DNA of 64,000 nucleotides from Planctomycetaceae bacterium (GTDB lineage: Bacteria; Planctomycetota; Planctomycetia; Planctomycetales; Planctomycetaceae): assembly GCA_002726205.1 (NCBI GenBank), contig PBSL01000013.1, positions 8,096 through 72,095 on the forward strand, in the 5' to 3' direction. Positions 9,352-18,433 of the stretch are shown here, piece by piece (position 1 is the first letter of the stretch; each line of letters opens with the position of its first letter). Position numbers and translations under genes: made by a program. The notes below the pieces were generated by a model. It was given only the letters and a program-made list of their open reading frames with translations. It was not told the DNA's origin and made no database searches.

Positions 9352-9901
9352 GGCTCGACTCGTCAGTGACCAGGGGGGCTGAAATCTCGAGCAGGTCCAC
9401 TGCCGGACATTCGTTGCAGAATATCGTCGCCAGCCGGCCGAACGTGGTCTCGCCAGATTTCATCTGCAGCAGGCCGGCAAGTTCTTCGCCAGCGGTGACA
9501 CGAATGATCGCACCCAGGTCTATGTGTCGCAGGACATTGTGTTTGATAAGAACTCGCCCAAGCGGTGTCTTTCCGTCGACAATCTCGGATCGCACGTCAT
9601 CGGTCACGTAATGGAAATTGAAACGGACGATGCCGAATTGAACCACTTCTTCGGTTCCTGTTTTCAGCAACACGATCTTCCGACAGTACAGGCCCTCGGA
9701 GTCGATCTGGTCGATGATGCGTACGTCGACGGCTGTTCCATGAAAGTTCTCCATCGTGACCGTCATGTGATGGTCATGGACAAGCATCTGCTTGTACGGC
9801 TCGGGCGTCATTGCCGACGGAATGTGGACGGCACTGCCAAAGATTGCGTCGCCACCGTCAAACAGGCCTGTCAGAGCGTTGAGTTCATCCTGTGGGTTCA
9901 C
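9338..9901 (-). CDS. Chorismate pyruvate-lyase-like protein (DUF98/UbiC fold)
   Basis: 187 residues. The pattern fits the chorismate lyase/DUF98 fold: 'H-M-T-V-T-M-E-N-F-H-G' (about residues 45-55), 'Y-C-R-K-I-V-L-L-K' with the arginine that binds the carboxylate in this fold, and 'K-T-P-L-G-R-V-L-I-K-H-N-V-L-R-H' near 118-133, equivalent to the 'P-L/I-G-x-x-L' signature. Enzymes of this type remove pyruvate from chorismate to give 4-hydroxybenzoate. The gene overlaps the halogenase-like gene by 14 bp and starts 22 bp after the radical SAM gene, so the three are probably one transcript. The family call comes from motif memory without a profile search, and a non-catalytic or ligand-sensing role remains possible. 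Confidence 0.6.
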   Translation of the reverse strand: MNPQDELNALTGLFDGGDAIFGSAVHIPSAMTPEPYKQMLVHDHHMTVTMENFHGTAVDVRIIDQIDSEGLYCRKIVLLKTGTEEVVQFGIVRFNFHYVTDDVRSEIVDGKTPLGRVLIKHNVLRHIDLGAIIRVTAGEELAGLLQMKSGETTFGRLATIFCNECPAVDLLEISAPLVTDESSHGDP

Positions 9902-9923
9902 GGCTATCTTGCCCCGTCCGCAT

Positions 9924-11231
9924 CTAGGTGTAGCGTACCTGCCGGAATTGCTCCTCGAAATATTCCGGCAACAGACTGTCGGCCTGCAGCAATCCTTTTC
10001 GCGTCAATCGCACGGTGTCCGCGTCGGTTTCGAGAAACCCGGCCTGCTGCTGGTTGGAAAGTGGCGTGGCGAATTGCTCGAGGATCTGCACATCGAATTT
10101 ACTGTCCAACTCGTTGACCTGCACCACGCCTTCCTTCAATTGCAGCACGAACTCCCGGATCAGGCTCTGCAGCGGCGTGGGCTTCAACGCCCGGTTGATC
10201 GGGAGTGCTCCGGTCTGCACAACCGTCTGGTAATCCTCAATCGCATCCAGGTTCTGGTAGTGCACTCCCTGAAAGTGTCCAAAACTGGAGACGCCCAGCG
10301 CCAGGACGTCGGAACCGCGAAACAGGTTGTCGCGGTAGATGAACCTGTCTGTCTGTGGATTTCTGACAAGTTCATTCCCACTGGAAACGTGGTAGCCAGC
10401 CTCCAGCATGCGATCGATGGCCTGGCTGGCCCAACGTCGTTTCGTGGGCCAATCGGCAATCGGTGAGACGATTCCCTGGTCCTGGATCTCGTGTGAATAA
10501 ACCGTGTTGAACGGCAATTCCATCTGGTAGATCGTGATGTTGTCGGGCCGAAGCTGGATTGCCTTGTCGATGCACTCCGACCAGTTCTCGTCGGTTTCCC
10601 CCGCCATACCCGCGATCAAGTCGATATTGATCTGCGGAAAACCCACCTGCTGCAGCCAGTCGTAGGCTGCGAGAATTTCGGCGGAGAGGTGTGCACGGCC
10701 GTTTTCCTCGAGGACCGCATCACTGAAATTCTCCACCCCCAGCGAGACCCGGGTGATGCCGATCTCGCGGAGAGTCTTGACCTTGTCGAGACTGAGTGTT
10801 CCCGGCTCGCATTCAAAAGTGACTTCCCGGGCGGTTTCCCAGGTAAAGGAATTGGCAAGTGACTCTCTGAGAAACAACAACTGGCGCGAACTGAGGTAAG
10901 AAGGTGTTCCGCCGCCGAAGTAGACGAAGTCCAACTCGCGGCCCTCGACACCGGCACGGCAACTGACCATCCGTGCTTCTTCAGCAATCGCCTCGACATA
11001 GTCGGCAATTGCCTGTGCGTTCTTGTTCGTATAGACGCGAAAGTAACAGAACTTGCACCGTTTCCGGCAAAACGGGATGTGCAGGTACAACCCCAGCGGA
11101 ACCGGTTCTGCGGCCGAGTCCAGTGCGGCCTGGATTTCGCTGACGTGCTCTGCAGACCACTGTGAGAACGGTGGATAGTTCGAGATGAAATAGCTGCCGA
11201 CCTCTGTCGTGCTGCTCGTGTCGGTTGGCAT
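9924..11231 (-). CDS. HemN/HemW-like radical SAM protein
   Basis: 435 residues from the ATG at 11231, chosen because it overlaps the stop of the upstream gene by one base (TAATG). The reading frame stays open further upstream but lies inside that gene. The radical SAM cluster motif is C55-x3-C59-x2-C62 ('[13 protein letters not shown]'), followed by '[10 protein letters not shown]' near residue 110, 'F-E-C-E-P-G-T-L' and 'V-S-L-G-V-E-N-F-S', all typical of the coproporphyrinogen III oxidase-like group. The C-terminus has the HemN-type region about 330-430. Most members are not true HemN: they include heme chaperones, C-methyltransferases and cyclopropanases. Placement with a chorismate-lyase-like and a halogenase-like enzyme suggests a biosynthetic role. 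Confidence 0.85.
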   Translation of the reverse strand: MPTDTSSTTEVGSYFISNYPPFSQWSAEHVSEIQAALDSAAEPVPLGLYLHIPFCRKRCKFCYFRVYTNKNAQAIADYVEAIAEEARMVSCRAGVEGRELDFVYFGGGTPSYLSSRQLLFLRESLANSFTWETAREVTFECEPGTLSLDKVKTLREIGITRVSLGVENFSDAVLEENGRAHLSAEILAAYDWLQQVGFPQINIDLIAGMAGETDENWSECIDKAIQLRPDNITIYQMELPFNTVYSHEIQDQGIVSPIADWPTKRRWASQAIDRMLEAGYHVSSGNELVRNPQTDRFIYRDNLFRGSDVLALGVSSFGHFQGVHYQNLDAIEDYQTVVQTGALPINRALKPTPLQSLIREFVLQLKEGVVQVNELDSKFDVQILEQFATPLSNQQQAGFLETDADTVRLTRKGLLQADSLLPEYFEEQFRQVRYT

Positions 11232-12442
11232 TACTTCGCACCGAAGCAGAACAATTGGGCCTGGGTTCCTTCCGATCCAATCAGCAGGCATCCGTCGGCC
11301 ACCGAGGGGGCTGCGTTGAAATCGGATTTGCCGCGATATTTCCACAACTCCTTGCCGGATTCGAGATCGAGGCCATAGACATGCTTGTCGCCTGAACCAA
11401 AGAACACGCGATCGCCGGAAATCACAGGTGAACTGTTCACCTGTGCACGCGTCTGGAAGACCCAGAGCCGTTTGCCATTGCGACGATCGATGCAGTGCAC
11501 TCGTTTGTCCTGGCAACCAACGATGACTCGATTTCCGGAGATGGCGGCCGAGGCGTGATACGGTTGCATGCGTTGCGGATCACTGTAACGCCAGAGAACC
11601 GACTGCTTCTTCCAGTCGATTGCCAGAAACTCTCCATCGTGGGTGCCGACGTAGAGCATGTTGTCAACGATCGCGGGAGAGGCGATCATGAAGCTGCCCA
11701 GGGCCATGTCGTATTCCTGCTTTCCGGTTTCGACGTTGATCATTCGCAGGTGCTGGTCGCAACCGGTGACAAACGTGTACTTTCCCGCGATTGCCGGCGA
11801 ACCGTTGATGCGATCCGCCGTCTGAAACGTCCAGATCTTCTTGCCGTCAGCAACCGCCAGGCAGTACAGGGTGGCGTCGTAAGACCCAAAAATCACTCGA
11901 TTGCCCAACACCACCGCGGAACTGTTCACCTCGGCCTGCGTCTGAAACGTCCATCGTTTCTTACCTGTCTTGCGGTCCACGGCGTGGAAGATTCCGTCCT
12001 CGTCTCCGACGAAAACCGTCGTGTCGGTGACTGTTGGTGCCGAGGGAAATCCAGGGATGAACGTGTCCTTGTCCGGCTTGGGTGCCGAAAGGTACTTCCA
12101 GATCGATTTGCCGGTTTTCAGGTCCAGGCACAGCAACTCACCACCCAGGGAAGCGGCATAGACCCGCCCCTGAAGTACGGCGGCCGCGGAGGTGAAGACC
12201 ATTCCGTCGGCTATGGCGAAAGACCATTTCAAGTGCAGCGAGTCGGGGAGCCTGCCGCCGGCCAGGCCACGAAGCTGGTGGCCGTTACGAAAGTTTGGCC
12301 AGGAACGCGGGTCGAGCTTCGTTGTGGACTTGCTGGTTGGCGACGGCTTCAGACGCGGAGCAGTGGCCGTAACCGAGACCACGGTTGCTGAAACCAGCAC
12401 AGCAACCACGACGATCAGGCAGACGGGCCGGGAGATGCGCAT
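11231..12442 (-). CDS. Secreted PQQ-like beta-propeller protein
   Basis: 403 residues from the ATG at 12442, which begins a signal sequence ([19 protein letters not shown]). It overlaps the alcohol dehydrogenase gene by 28 bp. The mature part is a series of about seven PQQ/YWTD-like blades with the recurring pattern 'G-x-V-Y-x-x-x-x-D-G-x-L-x-x-x-D-x-x-T-G-K-x-x-W-x-x-x-T'. It opens with 'W-P-N-F-R-N-G', a form of the 'W-P-x-W-R-G' start common in planctomycete PQQ proteins. Related BamB-like proteins act as scaffolds, while true quinoproteins have extra PQQ and Ca2+ ligands that I cannot confirm here. No enzyme activity is assigned. Confidence 0.85.
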   Translation of the reverse strand: MRISRPVCLIVVVAVLVSATVVSVTATAPRLKPSPTSKSTTKLDPRSWPNFRNGHQLRGLAGGRLPDSLHLKWSFAIADGMVFTSAAAVLQGRVYAASLGGELLCLDLKTGKSIWKYLSAPKPDKDTFIPGFPSAPTVTDTTVFVGDEDGIFHAVDRKTGKKRWTFQTQAEVNSSAVVLGNRVIFGSYDATLYCLAVADGKKIWTFQTADRINGSPAIAGKYTFVTGCDQHLRMINVETGKQEYDMALGSFMIASPAIVDNMLYVGTHDGEFLAIDWKKQSVLWRYSDPQRMQPYHASAAISGNRVIVGCQDKRVHCIDRRNGKRLWVFQTRAQVNSSPVISGDRVFFGSGDKHVYGLDLESGKELWKYRGKSDFNAAPSVADGCLLIGSEGTQAQLFCFGAK

Positions 12443-13701
12443 TCGTAGAGTTCCTTCAACGTCTCGATGGTGACCGGCCTTGGGTTGAACTGTCCAGTCC
12501 ACTGTTCGGCGGCTTCTTCGGCCATGGTTTCCAGCTTGTCGTCCAGAACGTCACACTGCATCAATGTGGTTGGCAGACCCGCGTCTGAAACAATCTGCTC
12601 AATGAACCCGGCCAACCGGTTGGTCGCCTCGTCGGTTTCCAGCTCGCCACTGATCAAACCTGCCTCACCAAGAAGTTGCCGGTACACATCGCCGGCGGTT
12701 GCCTGATTGTAACGGATCACGTGCGGGAGCATGATTCCGATCGCCGCACCATGCGTCATTGCATAATGGGCCGAAAGCGGGTTGGCCAGAGCGTGGGTTG
12801 CCCCGAGCATCGAGTTCTCAATGGCGGCACCGGCCAGGTGGGCTCCGTAGAGCATCGTGGTCCTGGCCTGGACATCTTTCCCGTCCCTGATCACCCTGGG
12901 AAACGCTTCCGCGAGCCGTGTCCAGGCCTCGTGGCTGAATCGGTCCGACACATCATTGCGGCGCGTTGTTACCGCTGTTTCCAACGCGTGGCTGATCGCG
13001 TCGATGCCGGTCGCCGCGGTCACCAGCGGCGGCATCGTCAACGTCAGTTCCGGATCCAGGAGGGCAACGCGGCACGCGGCCTTCTTGTCACCGCAAGCCA
13101 TCTTCATGTGCGTTTCTGGATCTGCAATCAAGGCGAATGACTGCGCCTCGCTTCCTGTTCCGGCTGTAGTAGGCACTGCGATCATCGGCAGCATTGGTTT
13201 GGTTGCCTTGCCGACGCCCTGGTAATCCTCCATCCGACCGCCATTTGTGAGCAGGAAATTCACCCCATTGGCGCAATCCATGCTGCTGCCTCCACCGAGG
13301 CCGATGATCAGGTCAACCCGGCCCAGTTGTGCCGTCGCCAACGCTCGGTCGACATCCTCGGTGGTCGGATTGGGCGTCACCTCGTCGAAAACGACAACAC
13401 TCTCTCCGGAAAACCCCGTGTCCGCCAGCGATGCCAGCACACGTTCCTGGTGACCGGCCTCCCGGAGCCCCGGGTCGGTGACCAGTAGCAACCGTTGGCC
13501 GCCCAGTTCGCGGGCCACACGGCCAAGTGTTTCAACAATTCCCGGGCCCGAAATCACACGCGTCGTCGAGGACTGCGCCAGCAACGCCTCGACGCTCAGA
13601 CGACCCGCCTCTGCAACAGGCGACGAATCAGCCGTTTGCTGCGGAACCTGCATCGGATCGCCGTCGGTAGGAGCGGGTGGGAAGGAGCGTTGGTCATCCA
13701 T
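12415..13701 (-). CDS. Iron-containing (group III) alcohol dehydrogenase
   Basis: 428 residues; the first 30 or so are a poorly conserved extension, so translation may begin at Met17. The NAD(P)-binding 'G-L-G-G-G-S-S-M-D' lies at 134-142 and 'P-T-T-A-G-T-G-S-E' at 177-185. The four metal ligands expected for the family are present: D234 and H238 ([10 protein letters not shown]), H303 (G-A-T-H-A-L-A-N-P) and H317 (A-M-T-H-G). The enzyme reversibly oxidises an alcohol to an aldehyde using NAD(P)+ and Fe2+ (or Zn2+). It is the first gene of a ten-gene same-strand run, with its stop inside the start of the PQQ gene. The true substrate is unknown. Confidence 0.9.
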   Translation of the reverse strand: MDDQRSFPPAPTDGDPMQVPQQTADSSPVAEAGRLSVEALLAQSSTTRVISGPGIVETLGRVARELGGQRLLLVTDPGLREAGHQERVLASLADTGFSGESVVVFDEVTPNPTTEDVDRALATAQLGRVDLIIGLGGGSSMDCANGVNFLLTNGGRMEDYQGVGKATKPMLPMIAVPTTAGTGSEAQSFALIADPETHMKMACGDKKAACRVALLDPELTLTMPPLVTAATGIDAISHALETAVTTRRNDVSDRFSHEAWTRLAEAFPRVIRDGKDVQARTTMLYGAHLAGAAIENSMLGATHALANPLSAHYAMTHGAAIGIMLPHVIRYNQATAGDVYRQLLGEAGLISGELETDEATNRLAGFIEQIVSDAGLPTTLMQCDVLDDKLETMAEEAAEQWTGQFNPRPVTIETLKELYECASPGPSA

Positions 13702-13810
13702 GACTTGGCGGCCGACACGCTGCGAGCAGCTCGGGTCGGGTCGCCGTGGGCGGGGATTTCGTCTTCATTCTAGACCGCAACCGTGACTCCGGCAATTCGC
13801 TGTCCGCCGC

Positions 13811-13845
13811 AAAAAAACGTGCCCGGTGAGGGGACACCGGGCACG
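13811..13845 (-). terminator. Rho-independent terminator after the 13877-15595 PQQ gene
   Basis: A perfect 11-bp stem (13818-13828 paired with 13835-13845, arm C-G-T-G-C-C-C-G-G-T-G) with a 6-base loop. On the minus strand it is followed directly by seven T (13817-13811). It lies about 30 bp beyond the stop of the minus-strand PQQ gene, which sets the end of that transcript. It also isolates the alcohol dehydrogenase operon that starts at 13701. Confidence 0.9.
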
Positions 13846-13876
13846 GTCACAATCGTCACACAGCCCGGCAGAGCCG

Positions 13877-15595
13877 TCATTTCGCCGGGGCCTGGATGGC
13901 AAACAGGGTCGACTTGTTGGCGATGTAGAGGGTGTTGTTGGCAACGATCGGAGTCGAGTACACGGCGTTGCCCATGTTGATCACTCCCAGGGCGGGGGCA
14001 AGTTCGCCATCGACCATCTTCAACGCCTTCTTCGGATCACCGGTCAACGGGAAGATCGCCACATCACCGTCTTCGTCTCCGATGTAGACCTTGCCGTCGA
14101 CAATCAGCGGCGACGCCCACGAGGCGGCAAACATGTCGTAGGTCCAGTGCAGTTTGCCAGTGCGTGCGTTGAGGCAATGGAACAGGCCGCTGAAATCGGC
14201 GATGTAGAGCAGGTCGTTCTTGATCGCCACCGTTCCGCAGGAACGATGCATCTGCTTTTCGAAATCGGTGGCGTTGTATTCCTTCTCGGACTTCTGGCCA
14301 TAGTGCCAGAGCACCGCGGAATTCGGATTGTCCTTGACCGATTCCCCCATCTTCTCGATCACGACCTGCAGGCGACGGCGCTTGGCGAAAGGAATTGGCT
14401 TGGAATCCTTGCCGAGAGCGATCGTCGGACTCACGTCACCCCGTTTCTTGGGATCGATGCACCAGAGGTGGCCCATGCCTTCCCCGTGTTCGGGATCCTG
14501 CCCCACGGCCGCATAGACCATCCCGTCGTAAACGACCGGCGTGGCGATGATGTTGTTACGGGTCCCACGTCCGCCCAGGATCCACTTGGCTTCCTTCGGA
14601 TTCGCATCAAACCGCCACAGCTCCTTGGCACCTTTCTTGCCGTCCCCCTTGGGATCGAAGCTGTAGACCCAACCGTCGCCACCGGCGAAGATCACCTGGG
14701 GCTGCCCGCCGAGCACGGCGTAAGTGGGGCTGGACCATTGTCCGTGCAGGATTGCCAGGTCCGGCGACTTGTTCGTCCAGAGCACCTCGCCGGTGTCGCG
14801 ATTCATCGCGATAAAACTCGGCGCATTCGGTGCGGGGATGTTGAGGTGTTCGAAGCTGACACCGTTTGACGTATTGACGAACAGTACATTGCCGGCACAG
14901 GTGACCGAGCAGCTGCACATGTTGTGCTGCGAAACGCCAAGCTTCCCCATCATGTTGTAGGACCAGATCACGTCGGCCTCGTCCTTGTTCTCATTCGGCT
15001 CGGTCTTGAACGGGCCGTCGTTTTCCCCGTCGTGGAAACCGGCCGTATCCAGACAGGCCACCTCGCCGCGACTGGTGACATACCAGACTCTTTCCCCGTC
15101 GACGTAGGGCGAGTCGCAAATGCCCTGCAGCGGCCAGTCATGAACTCGACCGGTGGAGAGTTTCGGACTGGAGTGCTGCCACAACAACTTGCCGTCAGCC
15201 TCGTTGAAGCACAGCAGGCAGCCCAGGTCGACGTTGGCCGGGTACCGCTTGACGTGACCGGCGCCATTGTTGGTGCCGACATAGACCTTGCCATTGGCGA
15301 CCACCGGGTTGCCGTAGGTCTGTGACCCAAGCTTGGATTGCCATTTGATGTTCTTGCCGCTGTCGATATCCCAGGTCACCGGGATGTTCTTGCCCGAGGG
15401 CGTGTTGTTCCGCCCGCTCCAGCCGGCCCATTGAGGCCAGTCAGTCTTGCCCACTTTGAGCTTGGCGATCTCGGCCAACGCCGTGGCGGTCGGGTCGTAC
15501 TTGGCCCCCTCCTTGGCCTCCTGCGCCGAACTCAGGGGAATGGTCAGCAGTGCGACCAGGCACAGCCCGGTCGACGAAATGGCGAGTGACTTCAT
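13877..15595 (-). CDS. Secreted PQQ-binding-like beta-propeller protein
   Basis: 572 residues with a clean signal peptide (M-K-S-L-A-I-S-S-T-G-L-C-L-V-A-L-L-T-I-P-L-S-S-A). After 'W-P-Q-W-A-G-W-S-G-R-N-N' come eight or so PQQ-type blades with repeated 'G-K-V-Y-V-G' and 'L-x-W-x-x-D' patterns. A dense cysteine segment 'H-N-M-C-S-C-S-V-T-C' occurs near residue 222-231, and 'R-S-C-G-T-V-A' near 460. In quinoprotein dehydrogenases a vicinal disulfide contacts PQQ, but here the cysteines are spaced C-x-C-x3-C, so that role is not established. It is the second gene of a two-gene unit with the 870-residue PQQ protein (43 bp apart) and ends at a strong terminator. Probably periplasmic. Confidence 0.85.
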   Translation of the reverse strand: MKSLAISSTGLCLVALLTIPLSSAQEAKEGAKYDPTATALAEIAKLKVGKTDWPQWAGWSGRNNTPSGKNIPVTWDIDSGKNIKWQSKLGSQTYGNPVVANGKVYVGTNNGAGHVKRYPANVDLGCLLCFNEADGKLLWQHSSPKLSTGRVHDWPLQGICDSPYVDGERVWYVTSRGEVACLDTAGFHDGENDGPFKTEPNENKDEADVIWSYNMMGKLGVSQHNMCSCSVTCAGNVLFVNTSNGVSFEHLNIPAPNAPSFIAMNRDTGEVLWTNKSPDLAILHGQWSSPTYAVLGGQPQVIFAGGDGWVYSFDPKGDGKKGAKELWRFDANPKEAKWILGGRGTRNNIIATPVVYDGMVYAAVGQDPEHGEGMGHLWCIDPKKRGDVSPTIALGKDSKPIPFAKRRRLQVVIEKMGESVKDNPNSAVLWHYGQKSEKEYNATDFEKQMHRSCGTVAIKNDLLYIADFSGLFHCLNARTGKLHWTYDMFAASWASPLIVDGKVYIGDEDGDVAIFPLTGDPKKALKMVDGELAPALGVINMGNAVYSTPIVANNTLYIANKSTLFAIQAPAK

Positions 15596-15638
15596 TGTTT
15601 GACATCCTATCCGCGGAAGAGTCGTTCGGAGATCCCGT

Positions 15639-18251
15639 CTATTTCTTCTTGTTGTTCTTCTTGACTGTCAGGTTGTCATAGAACACTTCAGCGTCAATGG
15701 CGTTCCCAAACACGCCGGGGCTACCGTTGAGATTGGGGCTTTCGTCGGTCGCTTCAACCTGCCACTTGGCCGGTTCCTTTTCGCCCTTGATCCAGACCTT
15801 GCCCTTGAGAACGGCGGTCGTCTTGCCGCCGTTGGTCTGCAACTGGGCCTGGAGCTTCATCGTGTACCACTTGTTCGGATCCCATTTGAACGGCGTACTC
15901 TTGGCCATCCGTTCCTGGGTTGGCCACGTGCGAATCTGCAACCGCTGATTGGCGCCTTGCATGTCGAGCGTGTACCTCTGGGCCGACAAGCCGATATCGG
16001 GCATCTTGTTGTCCTTGCGAGCTCCCAGCACATCGGCCTGGATGGTGTAGTTGGAACCGCCGATGTGGCCCATCCAGCCCTGGCTGCGCGCCCCCTTGGG
16101 GATTGTCTTGATCTTGACCATCACCCCGTTGCCGTCGATCTTCCGCGGCCCCCTGGTCACAGCCAGTTGCACGCCTCCCTTGAGGTTCGTCCAGGCGTGC
16201 TTGGCGACGATCTTCTCCCTCGCGAGAATCGCCAGCACGGGGTCAAGTTTGGCCTTGGCCTGATCGAGCGTCTTGACCGTCTCGAGCAGCTTCAGGAACC
16301 TCAGCAATGCTGACCAGGTACGCCGCGGCGTGGCATCGTTGTAGACCTGGGCGGCCAGGCCACCGGTGATCTTGGGATTGTTCGTGTTCGTGAAACTGGT
16401 CATCAGGTAAAGGTAGGCCTGTGCCGTCAGAGCATTTTCTTTTTCCAGTTTTGTCAGCAGTTTGTAGTCCACTGCAATGTGCCGGTACCGACAACCAACC
16501 CAGGTGACCGGCACCAGGCCGTCATCGAAGTTGAAATTCCAGTCATAATCAGGCACAAGCCGGATGCGTGCCTTGCCTTCAAGTTTGGCAACCTTCGCGG
16601 TGACATAGACGGCCTTGTGGACGGGCTGCTTGGGTGTGGTGTATTCCCAGCCGACGTGCGACTTGCCTTTTACGTCAATATTGCCCTTGGCGATCTTGCC
16701 TGGGCCGTTGATCGAAAATGTGACTTCGTCGGGTTTCGCCAGTCGCAGGAATTGCCCCCTCGAGTTGAAGAGCCGGACCTGAAACTCTTGTCCCTGGCCT
16801 CCTTCGACCGAAGGCCGCAACAGCGATTCCACCGGGACCACCTGCGCGTGAGCCACCACGGCATCCTCCTCGCGTGGCTTTTCCTTGGCGGCCGCGGGCC
16901 GTTTGTCCACAGCTGGCTTGGCATCCTTGCTGCCGATGCAATACAGGGCCTGGGTGCTGGGGACGAACAGGCGGCCGTGCGAGACGATCGGTGACCCATA
17001 AACCTCGGTCCCGGAAAACCGCCCACGGAACAACACGTCGGCTCCCGTCGGTGTCGGTTTGAGTGTCCACCAGATTCCGTTGGAGGTGCAGACGAAGACC
17101 TTGCCGTCGACGAAAAGCGGACTTGCGCGAACAGGACCCCGCAGCTTCATCGACTTCAGGAGTTTCCCGTCCTTCGCGTTGACGATCAACAACGTGCCCT
17201 TGTCCTCTGCTGCGAAAATCTTTCCGTCGACATGGACCGGTGAACTCTTGCCGACATACCATTCGGGGATTCGCCATTTTTCACCGGTCTTGGTGATGTC
17301 ACCGGTCTTCGCTCCGTCGATCGCGAACAATGCCCCCATCTTGGTGGAACCGATGTTCTCTTCACTGTGGCCGGCAAAGATCGAATTCCCGACGACCAAC
17401 GGTGTCGTGTTGATCCCGCGTCGCGAGACATTGAACGTCCAGATCTTGCGTCCGGTCTGTGGCTGGAAGGCATGGATTCCGCCATCGCCTGAGCCGAACA
17501 CCATCAAGGACTGGCCGTTGATGACCGTCAGGACCGGCGAGCTGTAGGTCGTGTCGTAGGGCAAGGGGCGGGTCCCCTCGAACCAGACGGCTTGCCCGTT
17601 GCGTTTATCAAAGGCGATAAAACGATGGCTTGGCTTGGCCATCGCGCCCCAGCCAATCACGACTGCGCTGATGGTCACGACCTGCCCGTGAATCAACGGC
17701 ACGTTGGTCCGCCCACCGTAGGTGCTCAGCAATCCGTACTCTTCGCTCAACGAGTGCTTCCAGATCGTGGCCCCCGTCTCACCATTGATGCACTGAAACA
17801 GCCCGCAGACTCCCAGCGCAAACACGTTTCCCGTTTCCGGGTCACCGGTGACACACGACCAGCCCACACGGGTGTCGGGAACATCGGAGAGAAAGACGTT
17901 GAACTTGTTCTCCCAGAGCACCTTGCCATTCTTGATATCCAGGCAGACAACTTTCTCGCCCTCGAATTTCGATTCTCGCTGGTTCCGACAGATCGTGTAC
18001 AGCTTCCCGTTCATCACGATCGGCGTTGATCGCCCGCCCACGTCGTCATTCTTCCACAGGACGTTTTCGCCCTTCGGATTCCACTTGTCGACGATTCCCT
18101 TCTCGCGAGAGATTCCGTTCATTTCGGGGCCACGCCAGTGAGGCCAATCCATCGCATCAGCCGCCGTGGCTGTCGAAAAAGGATAGACGCTCAATACACC
18201 CACCATGACCACAAATGCCCGGCGGAACAGGTTCCCAGACGAGTTCTTCAT
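15639..18251 (-). CDS. Secreted PQQ beta-propeller protein with C-terminal jelly-roll-like domain
   Basis: 870 residues from the ATG at 18251, which begins a signal peptide (V-F-S-T-A-T-A-A-D type cleavage after residue ~35); the frame extends upstream to 18443 without looking like a signal. Residues about 40-430 are a PQQ-type propeller starting 'W-P-H-W-R-G-P-E-M-N-G', the standard planctomycete form. A linker with 'K-P-A-A-A-K-E-K-P' follows, then a segment near 490-590 resembling an Ig-like fold. The C-terminal 160 residues look like a laminin-G/DUF1080-type sandwich ('G-G-S-N-Y-T-I-Q-A-D-V', 'W-Y-T-M-K-L-Q', 'F-Y-D-N-L-T-V'). The protein ends in K-K-N-N-K-K-K. A carbohydrate-related surface role is plausible but not shown. 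Confidence 0.82.
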   Translation of the reverse strand: MKNSSGNLFRRAFVVMVGVLSVYPFSTATAADAMDWPHWRGPEMNGISREKGIVDKWNPKGENVLWKNDDVGGRSTPIVMNGKLYTICRNQRESKFEGEKVVCLDIKNGKVLWENKFNVFLSDVPDTRVGWSCVTGDPETGNVFALGVCGLFQCINGETGATIWKHSLSEEYGLLSTYGGRTNVPLIHGQVVTISAVVIGWGAMAKPSHRFIAFDKRNGQAVWFEGTRPLPYDTTYSSPVLTVINGQSLMVFGSGDGGIHAFQPQTGRKIWTFNVSRRGINTTPLVVGNSIFAGHSEENIGSTKMGALFAIDGAKTGDITKTGEKWRIPEWYVGKSSPVHVDGKIFAAEDKGTLLIVNAKDGKLLKSMKLRGPVRASPLFVDGKVFVCTSNGIWWTLKPTPTGADVLFRGRFSGTEVYGSPIVSHGRLFVPSTQALYCIGSKDAKPAVDKRPAAAKEKPREEDAVVAHAQVVPVESLLRPSVEGGQGQEFQVRLFNSRGQFLRLAKPDEVTFSINGPGKIAKGNIDVKGKSHVGWEYTTPKQPVHKAVYVTAKVAKLEGKARIRLVPDYDWNFNFDDGLVPVTWVGCRYRHIAVDYKLLTKLEKENALTAQAYLYLMTSFTNTNNPKITGGLAAQVYNDATPRRTWSALLRFLKLLETVKTLDQAKAKLDPVLAILAREKIVAKHAWTNLKGGVQLAVTRGPRKIDGNGVMVKIKTIPKGARSQGWMGHIGGSNYTIQADVLGARKDNKMPDIGLSAQRYTLDMQGANQRLQIRTWPTQERMAKSTPFKWDPNKWYTMKLQAQLQTNGGKTTAVLKGKVWIKGEKEPAKWQVEATDESPNLNGSPGVFGNAIDAEVFYDNLTVKKNNKKK

Positions 18252-18433
18252 CGGTTGTGTCACACTTCGAGTCGTTGAAACGGTCCAAGACATGCCGCAG
18301 GTGGCAAAACACCCTTCCGGCGTGCCCCAACAATACCCAACCTCTCGGACTCCGGCAAGCACCCCCAGCAGAGTGGGTTCTGACTTGGGTCTTTCCCATT
18401 CTCGCCATAGAATGCCCGCCCAAGAGCAGACAC

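Noticed and set aside
11232-11516. 95-codon N-terminal extension of the radical SAM protein
   Set aside because: It lies inside the PQQ gene and has no family similarity. The ATG at 11231 overlapping the PQQ stop is the natural start.
13826-14869. 347-codon plus-strand frame opposite the PQQ gene, beginning in the terminator hairpin
   Set aside because: Shadow of a well-defined secreted PQQ protein; its start falls within the terminator stem.
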